This document shows positions 10,101 through 25,100 of a stretch of DNA of 64,000 nucleotides, piece by piece; within the stretch, counting starts at the first letter, position 1, and every line of letters begins with the position of its first letter. Both the position numbers and the translations under genes were made by a program. The notes below the pieces were generated by a model, which saw only the letters and a list, made by a program, of their open reading frames with translations, searched no databases and had not been told where the DNA came from. The DNA comes from Chlamydiota bacterium (GTDB taxonomy: Bacteria; Auribacterota; JACPWU01): NCBI GenBank assembly GCA_016178055.1, contig JACOUC010000003.1, positions 1 through 64,000 of the forward strand. Reading direction: 5' to 3'.

Positions 10101-13100
10101 GTTGATTGCACAAACATCCCTGTCGTCTCCGTGGCCTCAAAAGGCGTATCCGTGCCCAGAAAAGACCAGGCGCTACCACCTCTTAAAAGGCCGCGGACGT
10201 TTTCTTCAATCACCACATGTCCCTTTTGCTGTAATTTTTCGGCCGCGGCCCTCACCAGCTCGGGGGTAGCCACCGCGATTCCTTCATAAATCAAAGATCC
10301 ATCGATATTATAGACATCAAAAACATTGATTTTTGTTTTTAAAACGTTAAAAATCTCCTTTTGAAATTGAAGAAAATCCGTGCCTAAGTCTAACTTAGAA
10401 AAATCTTTTACGTTTCTCAATTTTTCCAAAATTGTTCCGTCTTCGCTGATGTATTTTTGATGAATGAGTTCCTCCCAAAGACTCTGAATATGCAATCTTA
10501 AATTTTTGAAATCGTCTTTCTGAACCGTTCTTTCTTCCATATCATACCAACCTGTTTCATTGGGAGAACCGAAGCCGGTATTGATCCAAAGTTTCCACTC
10601 GCCCGCGGGATTTTTTCGAATGGTGTAAAATTTTTTCTGGGCAGGCGCCTCGTCATGTTTGACCACTTCTCCCTTATCCACATACATCAGGTCCCCTTCT
10701 CCCAAAATATAATTATCTGAGGTCTCCTTGATGTCGTTATAGGCCCCGCTTCGAATTTCATAACGACTGTCCGAGCCACGACCCAGGCGATAATAAGGGC
10801 TAGTGAACTGGACATTCGTTTCATTCGTCCCATCCTGACCCAAAAGATCATTTTCAAGACCCATGGTCATTTGCCCGGGGTAATAAATAACCTGCCCATC
10901 CTTATCGAGGGCAAAGCCCTGCTTATTCACTTCCAAAACTTCTATGCTCCCATCCGACTTGACATAATTGAGTCTTTTAATGATTTTATGGGTCATACCA
11001 TTTAAGGTAACAGGCTGGCCATAGGCATCTTTAATCAGATTTCCATCCAATTGAAGAATCAAATCCTCACCCCAATACTCTTTCAAGTCCATCAAATCAG
11101 GAATCCCCCGAGAACCGTATTCCATACGTTCGGGCTGTCGAGGATCTGATTTTTCACGGTAGGCGAGTCTCTCCCTGAACTTTTCCCATCCCCAGTTTCC
11201 ATCCTCATCCTTTTTCCAAATATAAAAAGCGCCGCGATCCCGTTTTAAATAAATTTTGCGTTTTTCAATCACCGTTCTTTTCCCGACCTTCACCTTCACC
11301 TCGTACTCCTTTTCAAAGGTTTCAAAGGCTTCGTAGAAAACATCACTTGAAATGGTTTCAGCCTCTTCTTTTTTGAGAACTTTCCATTCCCCACTCGTTT
11401 CAACAGGGACGTTTAACTCAAAATCTGAAAGAAGAACAGCACCTGTATTAGAATCAATCTTAACAAGACCAAAGTCTCCTTCAACCAGCGCCTTTTTAAT
11501 CCCGGCGGTATAAGTGTCATTGGGCAGTCCATCAAAACCTCGAACCGCCGTGAGTGATTCAATGTCCACCCCATATTGAATCCCCAAATCAACGAGTCTC
11601 TGATGACTGGCATAGGCAAGACGGTTAATGGCTTCTTTTAAAGCAACACTCCTTCGGCTGGGACGTGTTCGGGTTCTCCCAAATTCGTCCCAGAGTCCTT
11701 CCGCATCAATCCCTGCAAGCACTTCCGAGCGTTCGATCACTTCATGATTCAAAACGATTTCAAGATCATGCTGATTATCCAGAAGCGCAACATCCAGAAA
11801 GATCTGATCACGTCCCAAAGAGTAATGGGCCTTTTGATTCTTGATAAAAAGAATATCCATCCCCTTTAATCTTTCCTGAACCTCTGGCTGAAGCGCTTGA
11901 ATGGCTTTTCTTAAAACAGCCAATTTTTCTTCTTTCAATTTTACTTTCTGATCTTCCTTTTTAATTGCTCCTTCCATTTTCTTTCCAGGAGTATAGCGCA
12001 TTCTTTCTTTGAGTGTTCGACGCTCGTAAAAACCAAATTTGCCTTCTCCATTGATCGCGACCACCGTTTTGGGTTTGAGAAGAACCTTTTCCAGAGAAGT
12101 CCCATCGATTTTAAAATATTGACCGTTCCCATCTTTAAATTGGAAACCTGCCACTTCTCCATTTTGATTTTCGACAGGTTCCGTCTGAAAATCTCCGTTT
12201 CTTCTTAAAAGCTGCATTTGGGGAAACCCGTTGGCATCGGGAAAGCGGCGATAAAGATCCCCATTTAAAACCACCAGCTCCTGCTTGATGCCTCGACGAT
12301 CCGTATATTCCACCACCTGATTGGGATCAACCCCAAAGCGGTCCATCTGGGCCTTTTTGCGTTCATCCTGACTGGCTGTGGTATAACGAAATGGACTAAA
12401 AACCCCGCGGTATAAACTTTCAAAAGCATCTTGAAGAACGCCGGGTTTCTTCAAGTGCTTATCGCTCATATAGCGGTTCATCAAACCAAAGGGGCTTTCT
12501 CCAAATTTTCTTTGAAGTCCCCGAATTCCTTCAAGATGCTTGGCTATAACCTTCTGATGTTTGCTGGCCGCCTGAACAACATACATCATTTTAAAATGAT
12601 CTCGTGGGTCAGGGGCATAGAGAACGTCTCTGGCGCCCGGTTTGCGGTTCCTTAACTCATCGGTCATGCCCCTGATGCGTTTCTGAATTCCCTGGTCAAA
12701 ATACGTGATGGGAAAAACCTCCCAGGGATTACGTTCTTCATCCGGGTCCACCATCTGGACCTCCCAACCTACCTCCATCTGATCAATTTTAGAACGGGTG
12801 ATCTCATCAAAATCTTCTCTCGTGATCCCTCGAGTATATTCTCCATCTTCTGTCAGTTTCATTCTGAATGTCCCATCGGGAACCTTTTTCACCCAGATTG
12901 CACGACGTTTGACCCGAACTTCGCCATTTTCAGCCACCTTTAGCAAAATGAAATTGGCGTTGGTTTCGTACTGCTCGCGGAAGGTATCAACCGACTCCTC
13001 AATGTAATCAATGGTATCGTTAACGATATAAAGAGGAATGAAATGAGCCGCATGGGCCCAACCGGGAATCCTGCCAGTCCCCTTAATTTGTTCTTCCATC

Positions 13101-16100
13101 GGCCACTTGGTTCTCTGGGAAAAGATATAGACAATCGAGCTCACCACCAACATGGCGGTGGTCACCGTAAGATAAATAAAAACAACCGTGATCAACATGG
13201 ATAAAATGGGTACGGACGCCCCGTAAGAAACCGTAGAAAATGCGTAAACCCAGGTCAAAGAAAGGTTGATGGCATGAATTCCGATGTTATAAAAATCAAC
13301 TTTTAAATCGTTGATAGCCTCCGCATATTTTTGATGTCGTCCTTTATATTCATCGACTGTTACATTCCTGTCCTTCACCCTTTTTCGGGCATATAAAAAG
13401 GCCGAGATATGTTCAGGAAGACCGACCAAGCGCTTGAGGAAATAAACCGCAAACGCAACAAAAAAGCCAATCAGAAGAATGGCGTTGGCCCCCGGTAAAG
13501 CGCCCGGAACCATGATGGAGAGTAACGCAATATAAAGTCCGGGAAGACCAAAGGCAAATAAAGTTCTCAAGCTCTTCAGGGTTGAAAAACCCCAGAGGGC
13601 TACAATCACCGTAAGCGTTGTCGAATCCGCTCCTGCATAAATTAAATAAAGGGTTACGATTCTTAAAACGGGGCCAAGGATTTGGCCAAGCCAGCCAACG
13701 CCTAAAAACTTTCCCAAATCCTCCCGTGCCCAGGCCCACTTTTTCTGGAACCAATTCGTCAGGCCAATCCCTACGACAAAGGAAATGGGAACACCCAGGG
13801 CAAGAAAACTGGAGAATCCGCTGATGGCAATGACCCGAAAAGCACCCCTTAATCCCGATAATAGAGTCTCGTCAATTCCTAAGAGAAAAGGAATCATGAG
13901 TCCCAACCCTAAAAATAGAAAAGTGCGCAAAGCACCCAAACTCATTCTTAACATGGCAGGGCTGCTCTGACTGAGCGTACCTTCTTTTTGCTGGTCTCTA
14001 AGTGCACGTCTTGCATTTAAATTAGCAGCGATAATTGAAATCAGAATGCCGGCAACAAAAATCAATTTATAGGACCAGAGAAGGCTCAGATCTTCATATA
14101 GGAGATATGAAAAGATGGAAGCCAGTAAAAGGACAAAGGAGGCGAAAAAAGTGAGTCCGAAAAACCGATGAACCACCTTTTGAAGCCGTATTCCAAAGGG
14201 TTTTTTAGAGGCTTTTTTCTTCCACTTAGCAAAAACCTTGAAGAAGTGGCCTGCTTTTCCACTCTTAAGATATTCGGCTGATTTTGAGCTTCCAATCCAT
14301 CGTGCCCATTGCCTCAAGAGAGATGTCTTTGGAGTCCACACCCCACGACGTGAGATTCGCCCTATCCTTTTTTCAAAATCTGTACAAGAAAGAATCAGAA
14401 TATTTTGGGTCTCTTTCACCCATTCAGAATTTTGATCACTTTCAGAAAAATGCATTAAAAAGGGAGCTTCCGCCTGATCTGGATGCTCTTGCCGATACGC
14501 ATCTACAGCGTCTAAAAGCGCTTCATAAAGGGTCTCCCTGAGACGGTTCCTTTCGCCCCTCGCCCGATAATCCACCAAGGTATCCAGGATTCTCTCTTGG
14601 ACAAAAGTTAAAAAGGTACGTTCAGCATTTCCACGCGTTTCTGTTAAATTATCAGGTCCTTCAATTTGGGAAGAGGTCATTGTAAAAGTAGCTGTATTGA
14701 AAGCATCTGAAGATGTGATCGAAAAAATATCGGCAAGCCCCGCTCTAATTCCTGAATCATTCAAAAATCCCTTATCTTGGTATTCATTTCTTAACTGGAT
14801 AACAGGATCAACGGGACGGCTTTGAAGCAAATTGACGCGAATCACAGGCAAATTCTTTCTTAACAACGTAAAAAAACCCCAGCGACCGCGACTGGGTGAC
14901 TCGTTGGTCTGCCTAAGTGAAGCGTCATTGCGAGGAGCGTAGCGACGAAGCAATCCCAGCAAATACCAGATTGCTTCGCCCTTCGGGCTCGCAATAACAT
15001 TGCGTAATAAATTAATGCGTATGCCAAGACGGTGGTCTTCAGTGGAAGACCCTGACGGCGGAAGTGCGTTTCCTTCGACCTTCGTCCTTCGACCTTCGTC
15101 CTCTCCTCCCTCTAATCTTTTCCTCGCGAGACTTCTAAAAAACGCAACCAGTATGCCGAAAAATCCAACAAGAATCCCAAGAAATTTTAGAACTTCTTTC
15201 ACCCGATTAGGAGATTCTTGTAACACTTCGTGATAAAGACGGGATCTTTTTTCAAAATCAGAAGAGAAAACTAAAAGACCTTTTTTAATATCTTCAGATT
15301 TCTCTTCCACAGAATAAAGATTATAATATTTAGAAAATTGAGGATACTTCCCTCCAAATTCAGAAATCGTTTTCAATACACTTTCGTAAAGAACTGATCC
15401 AAAATCTCCTTCAGCTCCGCTTTCTCGATATTGGGTAAGGGTTTTATAAAGATTTTCATGAGCCAATTCTAAAAACATCATTTCCGGCCACTCTGAGCCT
15501 TCGGGAAGAGGTCTATATTTTAAGGGAACTCCTAAAAGCTCTGAAAGCTTAAGTCTAACTTCTGGATTCTTTCTAAAATTCTCATACTGTTCCCTCACCC
15601 ACGCACGAGCCCTTTCCAAATGAGCGGCGTAATCCAATGTCTGATTATGGACGATGACTCGGCCAAGACGCATTTCGTCATAAAGGCTCAGGCGATAAAG
15701 GAAATCCAATAAATCATCTATATTATCTTCCGGATGGGTCATTCCATACTGCTGCAAGAATTCTCGAATCCGACCATAATCCCACCCTGTAGCACCCACC
15801 GCCTGAGTTTTGAATAATTCATACATTTGCTCCTGACGAACCTTTTCTTCATCGGCTCGATCAACCGAGTTAGTCACCTTAAGTTTAAGAGTAGCCAGTT
15901 CATTTTTCTGTGCATATTTTGACCATTTCCCAAGTCCAATTCGATGAAACATATTTGTATTGCCCTTGTCAGAAATAGCAAGAAGTTCCTTGAGACGCTC
16001 TTTAGCCTGAAGCTGGCGATAATGGCGATTTTCAGGATCTGGAACAAATTCAAGTGGGTTTCTGGAAATTGAAAATCCTGAATACCATAAAATGAGCATC

Positions 16101-19100
16101 AAATCCATTTCCTCACCTGAATCCTCCTTGAAAAACGCCCTCATCTGAAGATGGGTTCTCTTTTCCAATTCTTTTGTGACTTTTCCTGCTGCAAAAATAG
16201 TTCCTGTATTAATGGCGATCGCCTTGTCGAGCCATAAGCGAATCTCATAGGGCTGAACGTTATATTCAATCGCATTTTCAACCGCGACAGATAACAACTC
16301 TTCATACTGCTGATCCGTCAGTCCCAATTTGGGAATTCCAGCAGAAAATTGTTTTGCTTTTTCTTCAAATATCTCCCTAATCGCTTCCATTTTTTCTTTT
16401 TTCTCTCTTTCTCCCTCAAGTTTTTTAGGCGGTCTTCCAATCACGCCCAAACCTAATCTTGCGCTCGCCTGCCAAAGAACCTCTTCAAAGGAGGGAAGCG
16501 GTTCTTTAACGCCCTCTCTTTCAAAAAGAGCCTCTATTCCATCATAGGTTTGAATCGCAAAATTGATCCACTGATCCAAATCATGAAAAGAAAGCCCCCT
16601 TGCAATGGCCGCGTCACCCACAATATCAATTCTAATCTCGTCCCATTTCTCATGAAGCGTCAACCGAGGCTCAATCCACTTGCGATAGGCGTGGATCATC
16701 CATTCCCGCTGAGCAAGTTTTCGAATCACGTCATCGACACGCTTTCCAGCCTTCATGATTTCATCACCTGTGAAGTAGCCTGGGCGACCGAGCTCTGTCA
16801 TCACCGCTTTATGAATTTTTTCCATCTGTTCATCAGTCGGTGTAAAGCCAAGCAACTCCACAATCCCTTTTACGCTGTCTTCTTTGCTTCCATGAATCAA
16901 AATATTGCGAAGCTGGTCTTGAGAGTATTTACCTTTTAAAAAATCTACTCTGGGATGATAGTAGTAGTGGCGAATTCCTGTCTCTTCAGGTTTCCAGCGA
17001 ACGAAGGGCGTTGGGAAACTCACCGCTTTATAAGCTTCTAAAACATAAGCCAACTGGGTCAAGTCATCATTCAATTCTTTTGCTTTTCCCAAGGACATCG
17101 GATCTTTTCCAAGATGATCGCTAACGGCTTGAGCTTGTTCTGGAGTAAGAATGGGAATTTTATTTCCGTCACTATCCTTTACTCTCTCATCCAGTAGAAA
17201 AATAAGGGCGGTCACTCGATAATTGTTTTCAAGAAAAATGCGAACATCTTCATCTCGATACCCTTCTAAAAAAACCTTATCAAAGAGACCACTCAAAGAT
17301 CCGGTCGAAAAATGATAACCCCGATACATATCCGCCCCATCCAAAAGAAGTACCGCTTGATCTGACTGGCCTTGAGTATAAAGTTCTATTGCATGTCTAA
17401 GCGTACGATCCTGATCCGTAAAAGGTTCAATCAAAAGATGCGCTGTTGCTCTATCTCCCTCCTGGACCCTTCGCAAGGCCTCACGAATTACGTTGTCCTC
17501 TTTACAAAAATCTCTTAATTGTTGAAAGGCCTCTCCCGGATGATCCTTAAACAAATCAAAAATCTCATTTATTTTTTTGATATCCTCTGGAGTAAATGGC
17601 TTCAAAGCCCTTTGTTCTAGACTCGCCTCCCAAAGATTGGCCCGTTTAACTCTTAAAAGAGCCTCCTGACTTGCAATTTTTTGTTTTTCCCTGATATCGA
17701 GACGCCGAATTTCCTCCAGGACCTTGCGAGCTGTCTCCCAATCTTTCTGAGTGGGATTGTTAATCCTCTCCATAATAATTTCTCTTAAAGAGTCTCGCAA
17801 TCCATCAGAAAGCTCACAAATGATTTCACGTAAGGGGCGTGTCAGATCTAATTTTGCCAAGTCAGGTCCTAGAAGTTGAATAAGTCCATCTTCCAAATCA
17901 AACTCTACACCTTGCATTTCATTAATCCGAAATACAGCCCGATCACGCGGAACACCGCTATCGACTAAGGTGTTATAAAATTGAACTAATTCTCTTACCT
18001 CTTCATAGGAAGGTGCCCCTTGACGTGTAACTTTGAGAACGGTCCTGAAACTTCGGAAATTATTTCCTTCTCTTTGATAAAGATTTCCTGAGGATGCCCA
18101 ATAATTAATCCACTCCGGCTTCTGTTGCCATACCTCTCTAATCTTTCGAAGCATACGATCCTTCATGCGTTCATTGGAAAGCCCTACTTCTTTTCTAAAA
18201 TAATTAACCAGAAAAGAAAGCTCATAAAACTGATCGACCGTATAGCCCAATTCTTCAACCAGAAAAATCTGAAGGGCCTGTGCAACCCTGAACCAATTTT
18301 CAACATCGTGCTCATCCTGTGAGTTGACTTCAATGGATTTAACAAGCTCGCTTTGAGCGTTGGCCGTAAGCGGCACCCATATCGCATCGTTCAAAGCAGA
18401 GATTTTAAAAGCTGTTTTCTTGGTCTCCCGCCAGGCCTGCAAACATTTTTCAACAGGATCAGATTCTACTTTCCCTAACCCCTTCGCACGATCTATCAAA
18501 CCCTCTGTCAAACCCTTTTTAGGCTTTGCCTCCTGCCATACCTTCTCCAAATTCTCCATCAAAACATCAAACGCAGCGGTATTTCGATTGCTTTCTTTTC
18601 CTTGTTTCAAGGCTTCAGAGATTGATTTAAGATTTCCAAAAATCTCACTCAGCTTCGAATCATCGCCAATGACATCTTTTATTCCATCCAAGGCCTGATA
18701 TAAATTTGCTCTCAATGGAGCTCCCTCTTCACGAAGCTTTTTTAAGCTCTCGCCCCGATGCTGATAGAAGGCGATGATGGACGTACGTTCTTCACTTAAA
18801 TCCTTGGCCCTATAACGCAAATGATAATCCCCGATATCCCAAAAACTGTAAGTCCCCTGATCCACTTGATCCAAATAAACACCCAATTCACCTACCTCAA
18901 TTTCGGAAGGAGCCATCAGGGGATCTGTAAAAATATTTTCAGGAAGCCCCGTACTTCCCGCTAACTGGGCCAAGATCTGACTCTCTAAATTTCCATTCGC
19001 CCGAGCATAAAGGCTATGACTAGCTCGGATGTAGGTTTTCGCTCTAAAATAAGTGGAAACTTGATCATGAATTTTACCCGTGCTTCTAAAGTCATGGCGA

Positions 19101-22100
19101 GTCCAGCCTTTTTTAAAGAAATATTCCCCGAAAAAGATAATCTCATTTGGAGTGAGCTCCACATCTTCACGTTCAATCTCCAAAATCATCAACACAAATC
19201 TTAAATATTCTCTCCCGTGATTTCCCAGAGAAAGGTCGGTAATCCGAGGAGCTAAAATGGTCTGATAACCTGCTATTATTTTCTGAATCTCCTTAACATC
19301 TTTTTGCTGAACGGCAAGATCAAGATTTGTTACAATTTGTTCTGCCTCTTTCTCACTAAGGCCAGCTCCTTCAACAAAAGCCTTTACAAGCCATTCACGG
19401 CCTTTTTCAAAAAGAATACGTCCCTGCAATGGATCAAGCAAAGTCTGGAATAATTTTCCCTGTAAATAACTCTTAGAACTTTCATTGGCCTTGATGGTTT
19501 CAGCCATCGCATCCAGCCTTCGGGCCATCACCGAAAGGCCCTGATCATCGATGACCAGATGAAATAAATCGAGATACTCTTTTAAGAGCGGGCTCAAATT
19601 AAAATCATCTGCAATTTTCTGCCAATTCAAAGAGGGAAGTGGAAGAATCAGGAGCGCTTTTGCATCCCCCTTTTTAAGCGCAATATAAACCGCCTCTTCA
19701 AGATCTGGTCCCAAAATATTCTTTAAGATAAATCGATCCTGAGTCGATAGAGACGTGGCCAACCGGGCCAGTCTAAAAAATTCTGCCCCTGTCGTATGGC
19801 CTTCTCGCCATAGGGTCCGAACAAAAGCCAGTGCTATTTCAGTTCTCTGAAACCCCTTCCAGAAGGAGAGAATGCGTTCTCTCTCCCTCACCTTTGGACG
19901 ATCATCAAGATTATGACTCAATTGATCAAGCGCCGCCTGAGCCTCCTCACAACGCATGGCCACATCCTTTAGGAAAAGGTTCACAGCCTGCTCGATCTCA
20001 ACCAAATCATGTCCTTCTAAATCCCATTTTCTCAAGAATTGATCCACATGACTGACAAGAAAATAAGTGATTTGCTTCCATTCCTCTTTCGTATAGGTCT
20101 TTCTTCGGCCCGTTTCGGACAAGGCTCTTAAAGCCTTAAGTCCACTCACTTCCTTCTCGTCAGCTCCTTTTACTTTAAGAAAGTCCCAGTTGATATACGC
20201 GATCTTTTCAAGAGCCGCTAACTTTTCATCGGTTAAATAAATCCCGGCTAAACTTTGAGCCTTTTCGACATCGCCTTTGAGATAAAGCTGAGAAACCATG
20301 GTCGCAATCATCGCAGGATCGGTCAGTGTCCAAATCACTTTTCCCAAATAACCATTCATATTTTCATTGGACCATTCATCCTGAGTGGTATCTGGCCGGT
20401 CTCGCAATTCAAACATGGCGGAATAAACAAAAAGAATACCCATTTGATCCATATTTTGAGAATCAAGAACAGCCAGTGATTTTCCTTCTTCAGGTTTTAC
20501 TCCAAAAAGAGAAAGGATTTGAGGCATGTTAGAAAGCGAGGAAATTTCAGGATAATCATTCATGGCTCTTCGACCTCCCAAGCGCACCATGCGCCGATGA
20601 ATTTTAAGAAGTTGATCAGGGGTGAGTGCCCTCATCGTCCCCGTCTTCACCCAAGGCGAAATCTTTCCCATACTTTTCGGATTCCAAAAACTAAATTTCT
20701 CACCTGGAGTGGGACCTTCTGGATCGCTTAAAACCTCGGTGTAACGAGGAAGTTCCTTGAGATACTTTTTAAATTCAGCCACCTTCAAAGGGGACCCTTC
20801 AGCTAAATATTCTCGATCCCACTTCTCCCAAAACATCAAAAGAGACTGAACCATGCGAGTTAGAATAGCCTGATATTCAAGTTGGACCATCTCTTCAAAT
20901 TCTTTGACTGAGCGTTCATATTCTTGACGTTTATCCCGATTGGTGGTTCCATCACGTTTTTTAATGAATTCTTTCGCCATTTCTCTAAAATAACGTAATC
21001 GTCTCGTGTCCGATTCAAAGGATAAATCAGTCAACAACTCATCAACATTGGGAATATAATAAATATCCCAGAACTCAGGCCCAACAATAGCCCCCATTCT
21101 TTGAACCATGGCCATGGCTTCCTCAGGCGATTCTCCTTCCTTAATAGCATGATTGTGAATGGCTGTAATGACGCTTTGGCTAAGATAATCGGTCGAAATC
21201 CTTAAGTTCTTTCCTTGATGAATCGTTTGATAGAGCGCTTCTGCCGCAGGACGATATCTATTTTTTTCAAACTTAAGCTCTCGTCCATCTTTTAAAAGCA
21301 TCACCGCCTTGGCAGCCTTTTCTTCAAAGCGCTTATTCGCCCGAATGTCCGACGCCCGGTCTTCGACACTGGAATAATTATTCTCGTAAGACCTCTTCCA
21401 GCGTTCGAACATACGATCAAGATTAACACCAGCTTCTAAAGTTTTTGGAAAAGGGGGTTCACTTCTCCTCATCATGCCCATTCGAACAAGAATATCTATC
21501 AAACCGAATACCTTCAAATTTCCATAAGGAGAACCAAATTTCTTAGAAGCCATTCCAAAACTGCGATCATCCCTCAAAAGCCCATCCCAAACAGAAGCCA
21601 AAGAGGTTGGAAAATACATCTCAATCGCCTCCGATTCGCTGCAAACTTTATTTCCATTCTTATCCAATGTTAATGCCTGAACACGTTTAATGATCTCAGG
21701 TCCAAAGAAAGCCAGAGAATCTAAATATGCACCCATGCTGTCAGAATCTAACTCATACTTGATTCGGTATTGTTCCATAAAATAAACCCAATCATTAAAG
21801 GTCATGAATCGCGGGTCTATTTTGTCAAGTTGAAGGGCTTTTAAAGCATTCTGAAGTTTCTTAATATCCCATGGAACCTCAATCCTCTGATAATGTTGAG
21901 GATAAACCGGATCCTGAGGTTTCATTTCTATACCCAAGAGCTCTCTCACGCGAGGATCTTGCATTCCCTTTACTTCCTCCTCAAAGGCATCCTCACCTCT
22001 TTTAATTTTGTCAATCACATCCGCCATGGTTCCCTTGCGAGGGCCATATTTCTTTAGATCTTCTAATTCATGCCTCTCCGCCTCCCGACGAACGCGTTCA

Positions 22101-25100
22101 GCCAGGTCAGACCTCATCTTACGCAAAATATCTCTTAATTTTTCCTGTGCTTCGGCAGAAAGATGTTGTGCAATTCTTGAAAAGGGCCAATTTTCTTGTA
22201 ATTCATTAAACGCATCTAAAATATCCCTTCCTTGAGAATCCTGTTGAAGTCGGCTGACCCACCCACGAGCCAAATCTCGAGCGACATGAGGTTCTCCCAA
22301 AAACACGCGAGGACCTTCATCTAAAAACAATGGCCGCGTCACCAATTTTTGGGCCCCTTCCAGCAATTCAAACTCGTTATAAAACATTCTCTCTAATGAG
22401 GAAAAAAGTGGCCCAAGATCGGAAAAAGGAGACTCTATAACTTCTCCTCGGCCAAATCTCTCCTCAAGAATTGCGTTTAAATCCTGCTCTATCCAGGACT
22501 CTAAATCACTTCTCATCGCTTCAAAAATCTCATGACGTTCTTCATTGGTATGTGCAACCTTTAGACGAGAAACCCAGTCGTCAAGCGCTACAAGCATTCC
22601 ATTCACAACATGTTCAGAGAGAAGCAAACGATTCTCACCTTCCTCAGAAAAAAGAGGATTCAAGTAGGAAAGAACAACAAGCCTCACCCACTCAGCTCCA
22701 CAAAGGGACAGCATTTCTTCAGCCGATACATCCGGTAAAGCTTTTATCTTAGCCAATTCGTCTACTGAAAAATTGAAAGCTGTTTGAATATTTGAGCTAG
22801 AGGCTAGAGGCTCAAGGCTGATACTTTGCTCGAGGCTCGAGGCTCGAGGCTCGAGGTTAGAAGCAACTACTTCTTGCTTTTGTAATTTTGTTTGTGATTT
22901 TGTTTTTGCCTCGAGCTTCGAGCCTCGAGCTTCGAGCTGCTTTTCTGTTTCTGCTTTTGCCTCCAGCTTCAAGCCTCCAGTCTCCAGCCTGTTTGCTTCC
23001 GGCAAACTGGCCAATAATCTTCCAGGTCTTGCTCCAGGCATTCCTCCCATTTTTTGACTGGGGCCTTCCCTTAACCCAAGTCCCTTTGACTTTCCACTTT
23101 TTAGTTCCTGAATCATTTGCTTACCATCTTTCAAATCCATCCGAGGGGTATGTATAGTCGAACCTGGAATCGTAGAAATCTGAAGGCGCTGATTGAATGA
23201 TTTTCCTACCTCAGGCATTGATTTTGAACCTTTGAGTCCAACCAAGCCAAGATCAAGATAGTTTGAAACCCCCGCTCCCATAAATTTTCCTTCAGCCAAA
23301 ATGCTCATTCCTTTGTCCAAGGCAAGAACCATCGGAACAACTTGTTCTGTTTCTACATCTACAGCATCCAACCAACCAAACTTAGAATGATAAAGATGGG
23401 GATATTTTGCCTTTAGCACCTTCAACGCCGCAATAGCTCTCGCTGGGTCATACTGCATGGCAAGAAAGAAGGCATGAGGAGTCATCAAATGATCCGAGAA
23501 GGCGTTGCGATTTTCCATGATCCGCATCTGCCGATTTCCAGCTTCTTGATAGCCCCTGACCCCTTGAGCAGTTGAAAGACCCGCCATTATGACAGCATCA
23601 TCTTTCCCCTTTCCAACTTTCTTCCCAAAATGACTCATCCCTAGTACAAAACCCTTCACCAAATTTTTATAAATGGGTGAATGCTCGTCCAAAGGAGAAA
23701 GTAAAGTTGGGAGCAAAGCCTGAAAAGCAGCGCCATCCCAAGTCTGCAAAGCTACAATCTTACGGCCTTCAAATTCAAAATTTCTTCGTGCCCGTCTCAA
23801 ATTTCCTAGGAGAGAATCATCCAATTGACCTAAAGCAACCCCTACCGTCAGGGTCAGCACTGCCTCACTTCCCAAATGTTCAAAATGATATTTAGAAAGA
23901 CCTACGCCCTCTTTTGCGTTAGCCCTGGTTCTATAGCCAGCACTGAGATACCCCCCATTTCTATAATTCATATCTCTAAAAAATTGATAATTTTGTCCTT
24001 CCAAAATCCCGTCCAGCAAAGAGCGGATCGCGGTATCGTCTTTAAAAGCGCCCCTAAGAACTAAAAGACTTGCCGTTAAATTTCCGTTATCCACAGTTGA
24101 AACCCAATCCTCTCCAGGGGCGAGACTGCCTGGGGTATAGGCCGCATAGAAAAATCCATGAAATTTCTCGAGTTTGCTTAATGTGCCCAAAGTCTTTAAA
24201 ACTCTTTTTTGGGCTTCACTGGCCGTGATCACTCCTAAATCTCTTAATGCAACAATATTTGATAAATACATGGCCGTATTGCTGATTCGAAATGTTCTGT
24301 TTTCAATGGCAAGTTCATTCCCTGATACACGTGCAGAATCAGAAATAAGGCCACTTCCCCCATCTACCATTTTTTTCATGGCATGCCAATCGGATAAAAG
24401 GGAATGACCTACCACCGCTTTATCTTCTTCTGCAACGGCTTGAACCGGGGGAGCTTCTTCAGCAGGGGGAGAAATAATTTTAGGAGCAAGAGGTGCAGGA
24501 CCTGGTTCGACATGACGCTCAAAATTTTCTCTGACAGTTTTTGCACTGATGAGTTTGATTTGTCCCATTTCCTCTGAAATATCCTTTGCGAGATCATCCA
24601 CATCCACCCCACGTGCTTTTAATTCCTCCATCGTCCCCTGAAAAAGGCGAGAACTGTCCAGATAACCTCTCAGTGCATCCCCATAATCACGTATGGCCTG
24701 AGTATAATCCCCCATACTCCTTAACTGATCTGCCGTGCCAGAATTTCGATACTCTTGAGCCATGGTTGAAAGAAAGGCGGATGCATGAACAAATTGAGAG
24801 GCCGAAGCACCCAGCGCCTCCAAAGCCTTTTTAAAATTATTCCATGCATTTGTGCTCTCAATTTCAATTTGTCGTTTCAATACTTCTTTATCCATAAGGA
24901 GAGTCCCATGAAGCTTCCCATAAAATTCTCGTTTCAGCGTCCTTTTCTTTGTGGGGTCAAACTGCAAAGTATATTCCACCGTAAATTCAAACTTACCCGT
25001 TACAGCATCGTAAGCCCGAACGTCAACCTTCACCTCTCCTAGTTTTGCACGTTCCAGTCCCAGTCCTTGATAATAGAGCTGATCGGCCTGAGCCTGTAAT

